Shown here piece after piece: positions 48,867 to 57,856 of a DNA stretch of 64,000 bases. The stretch is from Antribacter soli (lineage in GTDB: Bacteria > Actinomycetota > Actinomycetes > Actinomycetales > Cellulomonadaceae). The position numbers and the translations under genes were made by a program. The stretch covers positions 62,001-126,000 of the forward strand of contig NZ_JAKGSG010000011.1 in NCBI RefSeq assembly GCF_021568775.1, written 5' to 3'. The first letter of the stretch is position 1. Each line of letters begins with the position of its first letter. Below the pieces are notes generated by a model. The model searched no databases. It saw nothing but the letters and a program-made list of their open reading frames with translations, and was not told where the DNA came from.

Positions 48867-50212
48867 CGACGGCGGCGCGGCCGCTCTCCCTCCGGCTACG
48901 GACCGAGCGCGGCTTCCGGCTCGACGCGGTCTTCTGGCTCAGCGTGTACCTCGTGGTCCTGTTCGCGGTCCCCGCAAAGCAGGTGCTCGCCCCGCTCGGC
49001 AGCGCCGGGGCTCCGTCGATGGTCTTCGGGCTGGGCAGCTTCCTGCTGTGGCTGCTCCTCGGGGTCGGGACGTCCCGTCCGGGTCCGCTGCAGGTGCACC
49101 CCGTCCGGACCGCCCTGGGCCTGTTCGCCTTCAGCGTCGGGCTGACGTACATCATCGTGATGGCCCGCCCGATCAACGGCGACGAGGTCAGCCCGGCCGA
49201 TGTCGCCCTGCTCTCGCTCCTGGCCTGGTCCGGGACCCTCCTCGTGGCGCACGACGGCATCCCGTCGCGCGCCCGGTTCGACACCCTGGTGCGACGCATG
49301 GCGCTGTGCGGCGGCGTGCTCGCCGCGCTGGGGCTCGCGCAGGTCGTCTCCGGGCAGGCCTTCGTCGACCGGTTCACGATCCCCGGCCTCACGGGCACGG
49401 GGGACCTCGGCCTCACGTGGCGCGGCGGGCTCTTCCGCCCGGCCGGCACGGCGGCGCATCCTCTCGAGTACGGCGTGCTCGTCATGATGCTCCTGCCGAT
49501 CGCGCTGCACGTCGCGCTCCACCACAAGGAGCGATCGCCGAGGGTCCGCTGGACGCCGGCAGTTCTCCTGGTGCTCCTCATCCCGCTCACCGGGTCGCGC
49601 TCCGCGTACATCGGGGCGGCGATCGGCGCCGGCATCGTCATGATCGGCTGGCCGGCGAAGCGCCGGGCGGTGGTGGCAATCCTCGGCGGCGTCGGAGTGC
49701 TCGCCGCGTTCGCCGCGGCCCCGAACGTCGCCGACTCGATCCTCGGCCTCTTCACCGACGTCTCCGACGACCCCAGCATCACCTCCCGCACCGACAGCTT
49801 CGGCCTCGCGGAGGAGTTCATCGCCCGCAACCCGCTGTTCGGTCGCGGACTCGGCACGTTCCTGCCGAAGTACCGGATCTTCGACAACCAGTACCTCCTG
49901 CTCCTCGTCACGATCGGCATCGTGGGAACCGCACTCTTCCTGGCCGTGTGGCTCGTCACCGTCGGCAGCCTCCTGCGCGTGCGGGCCCTGAGCAGCGACG
50001 AGCGGACCCGTGACCTCGCGCTCGCCCTCGTCGCGTCGGTCACGGTCGGCTTCGTCAGCCTCAGCTTCTTCGACGCGTTCGCCTTCCCGATGACGATGGG
50101 CGCGCTGTTCCTCGTGCTCGGCATGGCCGGGGCGCTCCGGAAGCTCGAGTCGACCTGGGAGCCGGTGTTCGTGCCGCAGGGCGGCCTGTCGACGCACCGC
50201 GGGGGGTGGTAG
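48863..50212 (+). CDS. O-antigen polymerase/ligase-like membrane protein (Wzy)
   Basis: A 449-residue protein with about 11-12 transmembrane helices and a large loop; the Wzy_C-type signature is seen as LLIPLTGSRSAYIGAAIGAG with FGRGLGTFLPKYRIFDNQYL (G-x-G...H/N-x2-Y). It polymerises flipped repeat units. Preceded by Wzz-like and followed closely by a PAP2-like gene, a compact export-polymerisation unit. Confidence 0.85.
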   Translation: MTTAARPLSLRLRTERGFRLDAVFWLSVYLVVLFAVPAKQVLAPLGSAGAPSMVFGLGSFLLWLLLGVGTSRPGPLQVHPVRTALGLFAFSVGLTYIIVMARPINGDEVSPADVALLSLLAWSGTLLVAHDGIPSRARFDTLVRRMALCGGVLAALGLAQVVSGQAFVDRFTIPGLTGTGDLGLTWRGGLFRPAGTAAHPLEYGVLVMMLLPIALHVALHHKERSPRVRWTPAVLLVLLIPLTGSRSAYIGAAIGAGIVMIGWPAKRRAVVAILGGVGVLAAFAAAPNVADSILGLFTDVSDDPSITSRTDSFGLAEEFIARNPLFGRGLGTFLPKYRIFDNQYLLLLVTIGIVGTALFLAVWLVTVGSLLRVRALSSDERTRDLALALVASVTVGFVSLSFFDAFAFPMTMGALFLVLGMAGALRKLESTWEPVFVPQGGLSTHRGGW

Positions 50213-50214
50213 GC

Positions 50215-51159
50215 GTGGGCGCGCCACATGAAGTGCTGCCGGGCGCCGCCCGGGCGGCCGGGTGGGTCGCCGTCGCCGTCGTGGTCGCGGCGCTCCCGCC
50301 GCTGTTCGCGCTGGCGTTCGCCGGGCCTGCGGCCCACGAGTGGTCGCAGACGCTGACGACGCTCGTCACCCCACTGGCGGACGGGGCGTGGCGGGTCCTG
50401 CGCGGCGGTCTGAAGTGGATCATGCCGCCCGTGCTCGCCCTCACCGCCCTGGTCTGCCTCGTCGTCCTGCTCCGGCGGCGCGGCGTCGTGCGCGCTCTCG
50501 TGGTCGCCGCCGCCACGGCGGGCTCGTTCCTGCTGGTCGAGGCCGCGAAGACCGGCCTCGTGCCGTTCCCGGCCTACGGGCCCGACGGCGGACGCACGCT
50601 CAGCGGGCACACCGCCACGGCGTCGTCGGCACTGCTCGCCGTGCTGGCGGTCACCCCGTCGCGGTTGCGCGGCCGCGTCGCCGTCGTGGGGGCGTTCCTG
50701 GTGACGGGTGCCGAGGTGGGCGTGGTCGTCGGTCGGTGGCACGACGCAGCCGACGCGGTGCTGCCCGTCGTCGTGACGGCGTGCGCGGCCGCAGTGCTCG
50801 GGGCTCTCGCGGCGGCCGTGCGGGTCCGGCACGCCGGGGCTGCTCGCCCGGTGCCGGCACCGAGGGTCTGGCCGCTCGTCCTCGCCGTGGTGTGCGTGGT
50901 GGCGACCGCGGCCCTCGTCAGCCAGCGGCCGGTCACCGCCGTGGAGGCGGTGGCCGCCCTGGTGGCCGCTTCCGTCGCCGCGTCGGCTCTGCTCGCCGAC
51001 GCGATCCTGTGGGCCCTGGCGGTGCTGGACGTGCCTCAGCCCCGGACGACCGCCGGGGACCACGCCTCGGGGACCGCGACCTCGGGCGTCCCCGAACCGT
51101 CGGCAGGCAGCGACCACACGTCGGTCAGACCGGGCTGGTCGGCGCGGGGCAGGCCGTAG
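50215..51159 (+). CDS. PAP2-like membrane phosphatase
   Basis: A membrane protein of 314 residues (GTG 50215 preferred because a G-rich SD precedes it; GTG 50206 is an alternative start). The PAP2 signature is present as K in EAAKTGLVPFPAYGPDGGRT, LSGHTATASS (SGH) and VGRWHDAADAV (R-x-x-H-D-A-A-D). Six or more helices. It may dephosphorylate undecaprenyl pyrophosphate released during polymerisation. The last approximately 41 codons overlap the convergent gene at 51036 in antisense and encode a low-complexity tail. Confidence 0.78.
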   Translation: MGAPHEVLPGAARAAGWVAVAVVVAALPPLFALAFAGPAAHEWSQTLTTLVTPLADGAWRVLRGGLKWIMPPVLALTALVCLVVLLRRRGVVRALVVAAATAGSFLLVEAAKTGLVPFPAYGPDGGRTLSGHTATASSALLAVLAVTPSRLRGRVAVVGAFLVTGAEVGVVVGRWHDAADAVLPVVVTACAAAVLGALAAAVRVRHAGAARPVPAPRVWPLVLAVVCVVATAALVSQRPVTAVEAVAALVAASVAASALLADAILWALAVLDVPQPRTTAGDHASGTATSGVPEPSAGSDHTSVRPGWSARGRP

Positions 51160-52055
51160 AGCAGGGTCTCGTCGTCGAGCCACGCGATCTGGTCGTCGAC
51201 GTCTCGCGTCTCCGCCTCCAGCACCGTCACGTCGAGCGTGGCCACGTCCAGCACGGCCGGTGCCCAGCGGAAGCCCGTGCCCGGATCGGTGTCGTGCTTG
51301 AACGCGATGCGAGTCCCGTCCGGCGACAGGGAGGGGCACTCGACGCCGTCGAGCACCGTGGTCAGCGTGCGCGCGGCGAGGTCGCCGCGCACGAGCCACG
51401 TCCTGCCGAGCGAGCGGGACTGAACGGTCGCGTAGAACGAGGTGTCGTCGACGAACGTCACGCCCCACACGTTCCGGTCGACCGGGGCGGCGGGGGCGCC
51501 GTCGACGAACAGCGCGAAGTCCTCGAGGTTGACGGGGTCCGCGCCGTCCGCCGTGCGCACCACGGTCTCCGTCGAGAAGCCCGTCGTCGCGTACGAGTGG
51601 CCGGTGACGAACGACGTCGTCGAGACGAGGGTGCCGTCCGGCGAGAACCGGGTGCGGCTCGGCACGCCGGGCAGCGGCCATGACTCCGTGACCTGCCAGG
51701 CCGCGTCCAGCACCTGCGCCTCGAACGTGGTGACCACGCCCCGGACCGTCCGCAGGCACACGGCAGCGTCGTCCGTGGCGTCGACGCGGTCGCACGCCAC
51801 GGACGCGACGGCCCGCGGGCCGGCCAGGTCGTCGAGCGGCACGGCGGCAACCAGGCCGTACAGGTCGCCGGGCGCGGTGCTCCGGAACACGAGCCGGGGG
51901 CCGGTGACCGCGTCCGGCATCGTGGTTGCCACGTCGCTCGGGGCGGAGCGCTCCGCCTGCGACCGGCGCAGCTCGGCCGTCGCGAACCCCGCGACCGCCG
52001 TCAGGACCACGATCACCAGCACCGCGAACACCGCCACCCTCGCCCGCACGGTCAC
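51036..52055 (-). CDS. Membrane-anchored TolB/beta-propeller-like protein
   Basis: A 339-residue protein: N-terminal anchor RARVAVFAVLVIVVLTAVAG, then repeated blade-like segments with SPDGTLVSTTS, LSPDGTRIAFKHD and WLDDETLLYGL, the SPDG-x-IAF pattern of TolB/WD40-type propellers. GTG start overlapping the MFS stop (GTGA). Its 3' end overlaps the PAP2 gene by 124 nt on the opposite strand. Function unknown; probably extracytoplasmic. Confidence 0.75.
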   Translation of the reverse strand: MTVRARVAVFAVLVIVVLTAVAGFATAELRRSQAERSAPSDVATTMPDAVTGPRLVFRSTAPGDLYGLVAAVPLDDLAGPRAVASVACDRVDATDDAAVCLRTVRGVVTTFEAQVLDAAWQVTESWPLPGVPSRTRFSPDGTLVSTTSFVTGHSYATTGFSTETVVRTADGADPVNLEDFALFVDGAPAAPVDRNVWGVTFVDDTSFYATVQSRSLGRTWLVRGDLAARTLTTVLDGVECPSLSPDGTRIAFKHDTDPGTGFRWAPAVLDVATLDVTVLEAETRDVDDQIAWLDDETLLYGLPRADQPGLTDVWSLPADGSGTPEVAVPEAWSPAVVRG

Positions 52056-53518
52056 GCGGCTCCTCCGTCGTCGGGCACCGCGGCAGCCTCGGCCCGGCTC
52101 TGGACGTGCCGGAGCGCTGTCCAGGCCGCCGGGACCGCCGCGGCCAGGACCGCGGCGACGACCAGGAGGGCGCCCTCGCGCCCGACGGCGAACCAGAGCA
52201 CCCCGAAGCCGGCCGAGGCGACCATCCGGGCCACCGCCACGACCGTCTGGGCCGTGCCGATCGCCGTCGCCCGCACGGGCACGGCGACGAGCGTGCCGGC
52301 GAGAGCCGCGAGGACGCCGTCGGTCGTGGCGTAGAAGGCGCCGAGCAGCGCGAGCGCGAGCACCGTGGTCCCGGCGCCGCCCAGGGGGAGCGCGGCGCAG
52401 AGGTAGGCGAGGACGAGCAGGCAGTGGCCCCACACGAGGACCCGGCCGCGGCCGAACCGGTCGGCGAGCCGGCCGGCCGGCGTCGCGAGCAGCATGTAGG
52501 CGGCGTTGGTGCCCACGTACAGGAGGGGGAACCACTGGGTGGCAAACCCGTCGCGATCCTGCAGGGCGAGGTAGACGAATCCGTCGCCCACCGTGAGCAG
52601 GCCCAGCACCGAGGCGACGACGAGCAGCCGCCGGGTGGCCCGGTCACGCAGGAAGGACCAGCTGAACGGGCGCTCCGCGGGCCGCAGGCCGCCGAGGGCG
52701 TCGCACGTGCAGCCCTTGCACTTCGGCAGGCCGCGGCCCTCGCGCGTCTGGTGCCGGTCGAGCCAGGCGGCTCGTCGGGGCCGGACGTCCGGCACGAGGA
52801 GGACGAGCGCGCCGAGACCCAGGACCGCGGCCCCGAGCGAGATCACGAACACCGTCGTGTAGCCGTCCGGGATCGCCCACAGGACCACGAAGGCGAGCAG
52901 CGGGCCCAGCGCGGCGCCCGCGGTGTCGAGCGCGCGGTGCGTGCCGAACGACCGGGCGAGCGACCGCGGGTCCGAGGACGCCGCGATCATGGCGTCGCGC
53001 GGCGCCGTGCGCACGCCCTTGCCGACCCGGTCGATGGCGACCAGTGCCGCGACGGCTGCGAAGCCCGACGCCAGGAGCAGGCCCACCCGCGTCAGGGCGG
53101 ACAGCCCGTACCCCGCGACGGCCACCCACTTGGGGTGGTCGCCCCGGTCCGCGGCCCACCCGCCGGCGACCCGGACGAGTGCGCTCGCGCCCTGCATGAG
53201 GCCGTCCACGAACCCGTAGGCGACCGTGGTCAGGCCCAGCGAGGCAGTGATGTACAGCGGCAGGACGGCGGCGACGGCCTCCGAGGAGACGTCGGTGAGC
53301 AGGCTGACCACGCCGAGCGTGACGACGGTCGAGCTGACGCGCGGGACGACGCGCGACCGGCGTGCGCTCTTCCGGGATGCCGTCTCCTTGGCCGCTCTCG
53401 AGCCAGCGGTCGACCCGGTGGTCCGCGGCGCGGGCGGTTCGGCGTCGGACCGCTGAGCGGGTCGGGTGAGAGAGCTCAACGGGGTCCCCGGGGTCGGTGC
53501 AGGTTCGGGCTTCGTCAC
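52052..53518 (-). CDS. MFS transporter
   Basis: A 488-residue permease with about 12 helices after a hydrophilic 60-residue N-terminus. GLMQGASALVRVAGGWAADR, VDRVGKGVRTAPRDAMIAAS (R-G-K-G-x-R-T-x-P-R-D-A) and the matching DRFGRGRVLVWGH in the second half mark the branch annotated as fosmidomycin/tetracycline-like MFS. The central loop has CKGCTC. Upstream lies the motif palindrome at 53557-53578. Substrate unknown. Confidence 0.85.
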   Translation of the reverse strand: MTKPEPAPTPGTPLSSLTRPAQRSDAEPPAPRTTGSTAGSRAAKETASRKSARRSRVVPRVSSTVVTLGVVSLLTDVSSEAVAAVLPLYITASLGLTTVAYGFVDGLMQGASALVRVAGGWAADRGDHPKWVAVAGYGLSALTRVGLLLASGFAAVAALVAIDRVGKGVRTAPRDAMIAASSDPRSLARSFGTHRALDTAGAALGPLLAFVVLWAIPDGYTTVFVISLGAAVLGLGALVLLVPDVRPRRAAWLDRHQTREGRGLPKCKGCTCDALGGLRPAERPFSWSFLRDRATRRLLVVASVLGLLTVGDGFVYLALQDRDGFATQWFPLLYVGTNAAYMLLATPAGRLADRFGRGRVLVWGHCLLVLAYLCAALPLGGAGTTVLALALLGAFYATTDGVLAALAGTLVAVPVRATAIGTAQTVVAVARMVASAGFGVLWFAVGREGALLVVAAVLAAAVPAAWTALRHVQSRAEAAAVPDDGGAA

Positions 53519-53556
53519 TGTAGGTCGGGGCGACCGGCACCTGGGCGTGCTCGCCC

Positions 53557-53578
53557 GGGTGAACCTGGCCTTTCACCC
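53557..53578. promoter_or_regulatory. GGGTGAA-N8-TTCACCC palindrome
   Basis: Identical in arms and spacing to the site at 22619-22640, and similar in the spacer (CCTGGCCT versus CTGGCCCT). It lies between the divergent MFS and WlbB-like acetyltransferase genes, with TAGTCT near 53613 as -10 candidate for the latter. Confidence 0.68.
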
Positions 53579-53669
53579 CCGTGAGGCCGCGCCCGGGGAG
53601 AGCTCGCGTCGCTAGTCTCGCAGCGAGCGCCCCGGACCATCCGGGCGTGCGTCGTACGGGGCGGGAGAG

Positions 53670-54284
53670 GTGCACATGTCTCGGATCGCGGAGTCGGCCG
53701 ACGTCGACGAGCGTGCCACGATCGGCGAGGGCACGTCGGTGTGGCACCTGGCTCAGGTCCGGGAGGACGCCGTCGTCGGACAGGACTGCACCCTGGGGCG
53801 CGGCGCCTACGTCGGGCCGGGGGTCGTGATCGGTGCCGGCTGCAAGCTGCAGAACCACGCCCTGGTCTACGAGCCTGCGATCCTGGAGGACGGCGTCTTC
53901 GTCGGACCCGCGGCCGTTCTCACCAACGACCTCTACCCGCGGGCCGTGAACCCCGACGGGTCCGTGAAGTCGGCCGACGACTGGCACGCCGTCGGCGTCA
54001 CGGTCCGCACCGGGGCGTCGATCGGAGCCCGGGCGGTGTGCATCGCGCCTGTGACGGTCGGGCGGTGGGCCACGGTCGCCGCAGGCTCCGTGGTGACGCG
54101 CGACGTCCCCGACTTCGCCCTGGTGGCGGGGGTTCCCGCACGCCGGATCCGCTGGGTGGGGCGCGCGGGCGTGCCGCTCGAGGAGGCGGGCGAGGGTCTC
54201 TGGCGCTGCCCGGCGACGGGCGAGGAGTACGTCGAGGCCGACGACGGGCTGCGGCCGGCCGAGGAGGACGCGCTCACCGTGTGA
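53670..54284 (+). CDS. UDP-3-amino-sugar N-acetyltransferase, WlbB/WbpD-like
   Basis: A 204-residue hexapeptide-repeat transferase: IGEGTSVWHLAQVREDAVVG, KLQNHALVYEPAILEDGVFV, FVGPAAVLTNDLYPRAVN and VAAGSVVTRDVPDFALVAGV. The IGxGT-x-V-W-H...QNN-V...TND..PRA signature is that of WbpD/WlbB. It should acetylate the 3-amine formed by the aminotransferase at 33647. GGAGAGG precedes the ATG. Located about 20 kb from its pathway partners but with the same promoter motif. Confidence 0.88.
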   Translation: MHMSRIAESADVDERATIGEGTSVWHLAQVREDAVVGQDCTLGRGAYVGPGVVIGAGCKLQNHALVYEPAILEDGVFVGPAAVLTNDLYPRAVNPDGSVKSADDWHAVGVTVRTGASIGARAVCIAPVTVGRWATVAAGSVVTRDVPDFALVAGVPARRIRWVGRAGVPLEEAGEGLWRCPATGEEYVEADDGLRPAEEDALTV

Positions 54285-54308
54285 GCGGGCGGGTCGTCCT
54301 TGCGCGGT

Positions 54309-55394
54309 TCACCGCCCCTGCCGGCCGCCGGCGACCCGCCCCACGAGTCCGGGCGGCTCGTACATCCACCGGGCCCCGGCGCGCTGGAGCAGGTCGTGCA
54401 CCTGCAGCCCTGCCCACACCACCAGGGGCACGGCCAGGACAGGTAGCAGGTTGCCCACGGGGTCCGGCGGGGTCGGGACCGTGAGGTCCACGGCCCGGAC
54501 CACGAGCAGCGCCAGCGCGGCGTGCGCCACGTAGACGGGCAGCGTCCGGGCGCCGAACCCGCGCACCGTGTCCGCGGCCCGCACGTCCTGAGCGGCGAGG
54601 GAGGCGAGCCCCCGCGCCAGCGCGATCCCGGCCGGAACGCCCGCGACGCAGCAGAGCAGGTAGGCACCGGGCACCTCCTCGAGCGCGAGCCCGCGCACCA
54701 GGCCGACCGCGACCGCCCACAAGGCCACCGCCAGCAGACCCGTCGTCCAGCCGAGCCCGTCCGCGAAGCGGATCAGCGCCGTCCGCAGGTGCAGCCCGCC
54801 GAGGAAGAACACGAGGTACTCGGCGACCGCCCGCCAGGCGATCACCTCGGCGTCCCACCCGGCCAGCGCGACGGCGGCGAGCCCGCCCGCGACGGCGATC
54901 TGGGCCGCGACCGGCACCCGTCGCACCGCCCGGGCGACGATGAAGAACACGGCGAGCGTCCACAGGAACCAGAGCTCCGTGCGGGGGATCAGCGGCGCGA
55001 GCAGGATCTCGCTCGTCACCTCGGCGGGCGTCCCCCTGCGCCAGCCCACGAAGAGCCGCACGAGTGTGGTGACCGCCTCCCAGAACCAGAAGACCCACAC
55101 CAGGAACATGACCTTCCCGCGGAGCAGGGGGCGCCAGCCGCCCGCCACCCAGCGCCCGGCGAACAGCCCCGAGACGGCGAAGAACAGCGGCATGCGCAGC
55201 GACCGCACGGCGTCGTTCACCTCGCGCACGCCGTACGCGTCGAAGCCGAAGCCGATCGAGTAGTCCGTCGCGTGGAACAGCACCACCAGGGTGAGTGCCA
55301 GCCCGCGGGCCGTGTCGGCCCAGGCGAGGCGCGGTGGCAGCTCTTCCCGGGGTCGTGCGCCGGTCGAGGTCCAGGGCGCAGTCACGCGCCCCAT
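54309..55394 (-). CDS. Acyltransferase family 3 (OafA-like) membrane protein
   Basis: A 361-residue integral membrane protein with about 10 helices. LAWADTARGLALTLVVLFHA (conserved His), SLRMPLFFAVSGLFAGRW and LVWVFWFWEAV are the first helices of acyltransferase 3 proteins, which O-acetylate surface polymers. Convergent with the WlbB-like gene over a 24-nt gap. May decorate the polysaccharide made in this locus. Confidence 0.88.
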   Translation of the reverse strand: MGRVTAPWTSTGARPREELPPRLAWADTARGLALTLVVLFHATDYSIGFGFDAYGVREVNDAVRSLRMPLFFAVSGLFAGRWVAGGWRPLLRGKVMFLVWVFWFWEAVTTLVRLFVGWRRGTPAEVTSEILLAPLIPRTELWFLWTLAVFFIVARAVRRVPVAAQIAVAGGLAAVALAGWDAEVIAWRAVAEYLVFFLGGLHLRTALIRFADGLGWTTGLLAVALWAVAVGLVRGLALEEVPGAYLLCCVAGVPAGIALARGLASLAAQDVRAADTVRGFGARTLPVYVAHAALALLVVRAVDLTVPTPPDPVGNLLPVLAVPLVVWAGLQVHDLLQRAGARWMYEPPGLVGRVAGGRQGR

Positions 55395-55453
55395 CGTAGG
55401 CGGCGCCCGTGCGGCGATCGGCGCTCAGGTGGCCGACGTGGTAGGAGTCGTGC

Positions 55454-57028
55454 GTGCGTCCAACGGTTCCTGCCCTGGTCATGGCCCTTGCGCTGACCCT
55501 TGCCGCCTGCACGCCCGCCGCATCCGGCGGCCCGACGCCGGAGCCCGGGCCGGGCACGCCCGTCGCGTCTCCCTCGGCCGGGCCTGGCCCCGAGGACGTC
55601 GTCGCGACGACGGCGATCGTCGCCGGTGGCGGTGAGCTCACCGTCGAGGTGCATCCGGTCGTCCGGGCGGGCGAGCATGCGATCCTCACGCTCGACCTCC
55701 TGCCCGGCACCCCGGAGGGCGAGGACCTCGCGGTCGACGATCTGTTCGAGACGGAGATCGGCGTGCACACCACGGCGGGCGGCGGCCTCCGCCTGGTCGA
55801 CCTGCCCGCCGACACGGTCTACACCGTCGCGCTCGACGCTGGCGGGGACGCGGTCACCACGCTCGACGAGTCGCCGACCATCCCGGCCGCCGGTCTGCGA
55901 GTCCGGTCCGCCTACGCCGCGCCGCCCGCCGACCAGGACAGCCTCGGCCTGCTCCTGCCGGGCGCTTACCTACCCGAGGTTCCCGTGATCGAGGGCGAGG
56001 CGACCGCCGGAGCCCTGCGACCGGCGTCGGGCACCGAAGACACGGGTGACGGCGAGGCGACCCTCGACCTCGACGCCGTCGCCGAGGCGCCCGTCGTCGC
56101 GCTCGACTCGTACACGCGCGAGCTCGACGGCGCCGTCTCCACCCTGACCACCACGGAGCAGGTGCAGGTCACGCTCGGCGCGGACGTGCTGTTCGCCGTC
56201 GACTCGGCCGAGCTCACGCCCGAGGCCGTCGCCGCCGTCGACGCCGCGGCGGCGCACCTTGCGGGGCGTGCGCCGGGGACGATCGACGTCGTCGGGCACA
56301 CGGACGACATCGCGGACGACGACCACAACCTCGACCTGTCGGAACGCCGCGCACAGGCCGTGGCCGCGGCTCTCACCGAGCGCATCGACACTGGCGCTTA
56401 CCCGATCCGCACCGAGGGGCGAGGCGAGTCCGAGCCGCTCGTGCCGAACGACGGCGACGCGAACCGGGCGCTGAACCGGCGCGTCACGCTCACTCTGACG
56501 TCCGAGGTCGTGACCGAGACGACGGTGCAGGCCGAGGGCGAGCTGCCGCCGTTCGGCGCCGGACCAGTGGGGGCGGGCCCCGAGGGCGTCGAGGTGACGT
56601 CGAACCGCCCGTACCGGGTTGCCGCGCCGCGGGCGACCCGCGTGGACGGGCACCTCGTCGTGGAGGTCCAGGTGACGGCGCTCGACGAGGCCGTGGACGA
56701 CGAGGACGGCGTGGCGTTCCTCAACGGCCTCTGGTCGTATCGCGGACGAGACGCCGACTCGCCGCGCGACGCGATGAGCCTGGTGCTGCTGTCGGGCAGC
56801 ACGGCCGTGTACCCGCTCGACTACCTGGCCGGCGAGACCGCGGGCGGGCGGCCCACGTGGTTTCCGCTCGGCGAGGCGGACACGCTGCGGCGCATCGACG
56901 GCGGCCAGACGCTGACGTTTACCGCCATCTACCCGGACGTCGAGGGCGCAGAGTCGGTGACGCTGCAGCTCGGCGAGGCGACCGGCACCATGCCGCTGCG
57001 CCTCACGGACGTGCCGGTGGAGGGGTAG
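55454..57028 (+). CDS. OmpA-domain lipoprotein
   Basis: A 524-residue exported protein. Signal peptide with lipobox LAAC (Cys19), Pro/Gly linker, an N-terminal beta domain, then an OmpA-like peptidoglycan-binding domain at about 240-345: VLFAVDSAELTPEAVAAVDA, IDVVGHTDDIADD, NLDLSERRAQAVAAAL and EGRGESEPL with NRRVTLTL. A further beta domain follows. AGGAG upstream of GTG 55454. In a Gram-positive this domain would bind the wall from the outer face of the membrane. Confidence 0.88.
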   Translation: MRPTVPALVMALALTLAACTPAASGGPTPEPGPGTPVASPSAGPGPEDVVATTAIVAGGGELTVEVHPVVRAGEHAILTLDLLPGTPEGEDLAVDDLFETEIGVHTTAGGGLRLVDLPADTVYTVALDAGGDAVTTLDESPTIPAAGLRVRSAYAAPPADQDSLGLLLPGAYLPEVPVIEGEATAGALRPASGTEDTGDGEATLDLDAVAEAPVVALDSYTRELDGAVSTLTTTEQVQVTLGADVLFAVDSAELTPEAVAAVDAAAAHLAGRAPGTIDVVGHTDDIADDDHNLDLSERRAQAVAAALTERIDTGAYPIRTEGRGESEPLVPNDGDANRALNRRVTLTLTSEVVTETTVQAEGELPPFGAGPVGAGPEGVEVTSNRPYRVAAPRATRVDGHLVVEVQVTALDEAVDDEDGVAFLNGLWSYRGRDADSPRDAMSLVLLSGSTAVYPLDYLAGETAGGRPTWFPLGEADTLRRIDGGQTLTFTAIYPDVEGAESVTLQLGEATGTMPLRLTDVPVEG

Positions 57029-57058
57029 GCCGACTTCGTCCTTCCGGCGCCGTACCCG

Positions 57059-57304
57059 TTGCCCGCCGCGCTACGAGACGGGGCTCCCGCCCGCGTGTTC
57101 CACGTCGAGCGGCCGGCGGACGCGCCCGGCAACGACGTCCCAGCGCTCCTGGAGACGGGTGCGGACTTCCTGCGTGAGCGCGGTCTTGGCTGTGACCGCG
57201 TTGTCGCGGTGGCCCTCCACGAGCTGTGGGATGACACCCGAGAAGACTTCGTGGTCAGTCTGCTCGTCGTGGCGCTCGACGAGCCGCGGGTGTCCCTCGC
57301 GTGA
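57059..57304 (+). CDS. Uncertain short ORF after the OmpA gene, possible remnant
   Basis: An approximately 81-codon reading frame (TTG 57059) in the same phase as the OmpA-domain gene and open from its stop codon onward. ARVFHVERPADAPGNDVPAL and DRVVAVALHELWDDTREDFV look protein-like, but there is no SD or domain. It may be a decayed gene fragment or a small hypothetical. The stretch 57305-57467 shows no gene. Confidence 0.28.
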   Translation: MPAALRDGAPARVFHVERPADAPGNDVPALLETGADFLRERGLGCDRVVAVALHELWDDTREDFVVSLLVVALDEPRVSLA

Positions 57305-57467
57305 GGGGCGCGATCCGGAGCCGCTGTGGCCGTGCGGCCCGTCCGAGGACGCGTTGTTCCTCAGCCTGCTGCCAGGCGCCGTCCCATCCTCGAGTGATGT
57401 GCCGGTCGTACGGGGCGGCGGTGGGTTACCGTCTGGCCCTGCTACCCCTGCGCGGAAGGACGAACGG

Positions 57468-57629
57468 TTGACTGAGCAGACCGTGACACTGCACCTGCCT
57501 CTCAGGTCGACGGCCGAGGTGGGCTCCGACGGGTACGCCTATCCCTGGATCGAGCTCCTGTGCGAGTGGTTCTTCGAGCGCGTCGGTGACTCCCGCGCGG
57601 GTCGCCGGGTCGAGATCAATGAGGCCTGA
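57468..57629 (+). CDS. Small hypothetical protein
   Basis: A 53-residue reading frame from TTG 57468, with GGAAGGA 7 nt upstream and TACCGT near 57427 as a possible -10 box. The protein (TVTLHLPLRSTAEVGSDGYA, then YPWIELLCEWFFERV) is amphipathic and not low complexity. No family recognised. Confidence 0.35.
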   Translation: MTEQTVTLHLPLRSTAEVGSDGYAYPWIELLCEWFFERVGDSRAGRRVEINEA

Positions 57630-57724
57630 ACGGGCTCGGATTCTTTGAGTCGTTCATCGTCCCGCCACCTGGAAAGGCCTGGCTCCGGCTGTTGGCGCCT
57701 TCGGTTGGCACTCGACTGCCGGGG

Positions 57725-57765
57725 CCGCTCACTGTGGGTTGACGATGTCAACTCACAGTGAGCGG
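57725..57765. terminator. 19-bp hairpin downstream of small ORF and HepT gene
   Basis: CCGCTCACTGTGGGTTGAC (57725-57743) pairs with 57747-57765 (one G-U), loop GAT. A second stem CGTAGCCAA/TTGGCTACG is at 57795-57819. Both can terminate hepT transcription from the right. Confidence 0.65.
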
Positions 57766-57856
57766 ACATCGACCGGTATGGCACCGGGGCATGGCGTAGC
57801 CAAAGACACCTTGGCTACGACGAGTGGAGTCGCTCACCGAGGCGAGTGAGAACGAC

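Noticed and set aside
48334-52647. A 1437-codon minus-strand frame
   Set aside because: Antisense to Wzz-like, polymerase-like and PAP2-like genes; composition is Arg/Ser/Pro-rich shadow with no domain.
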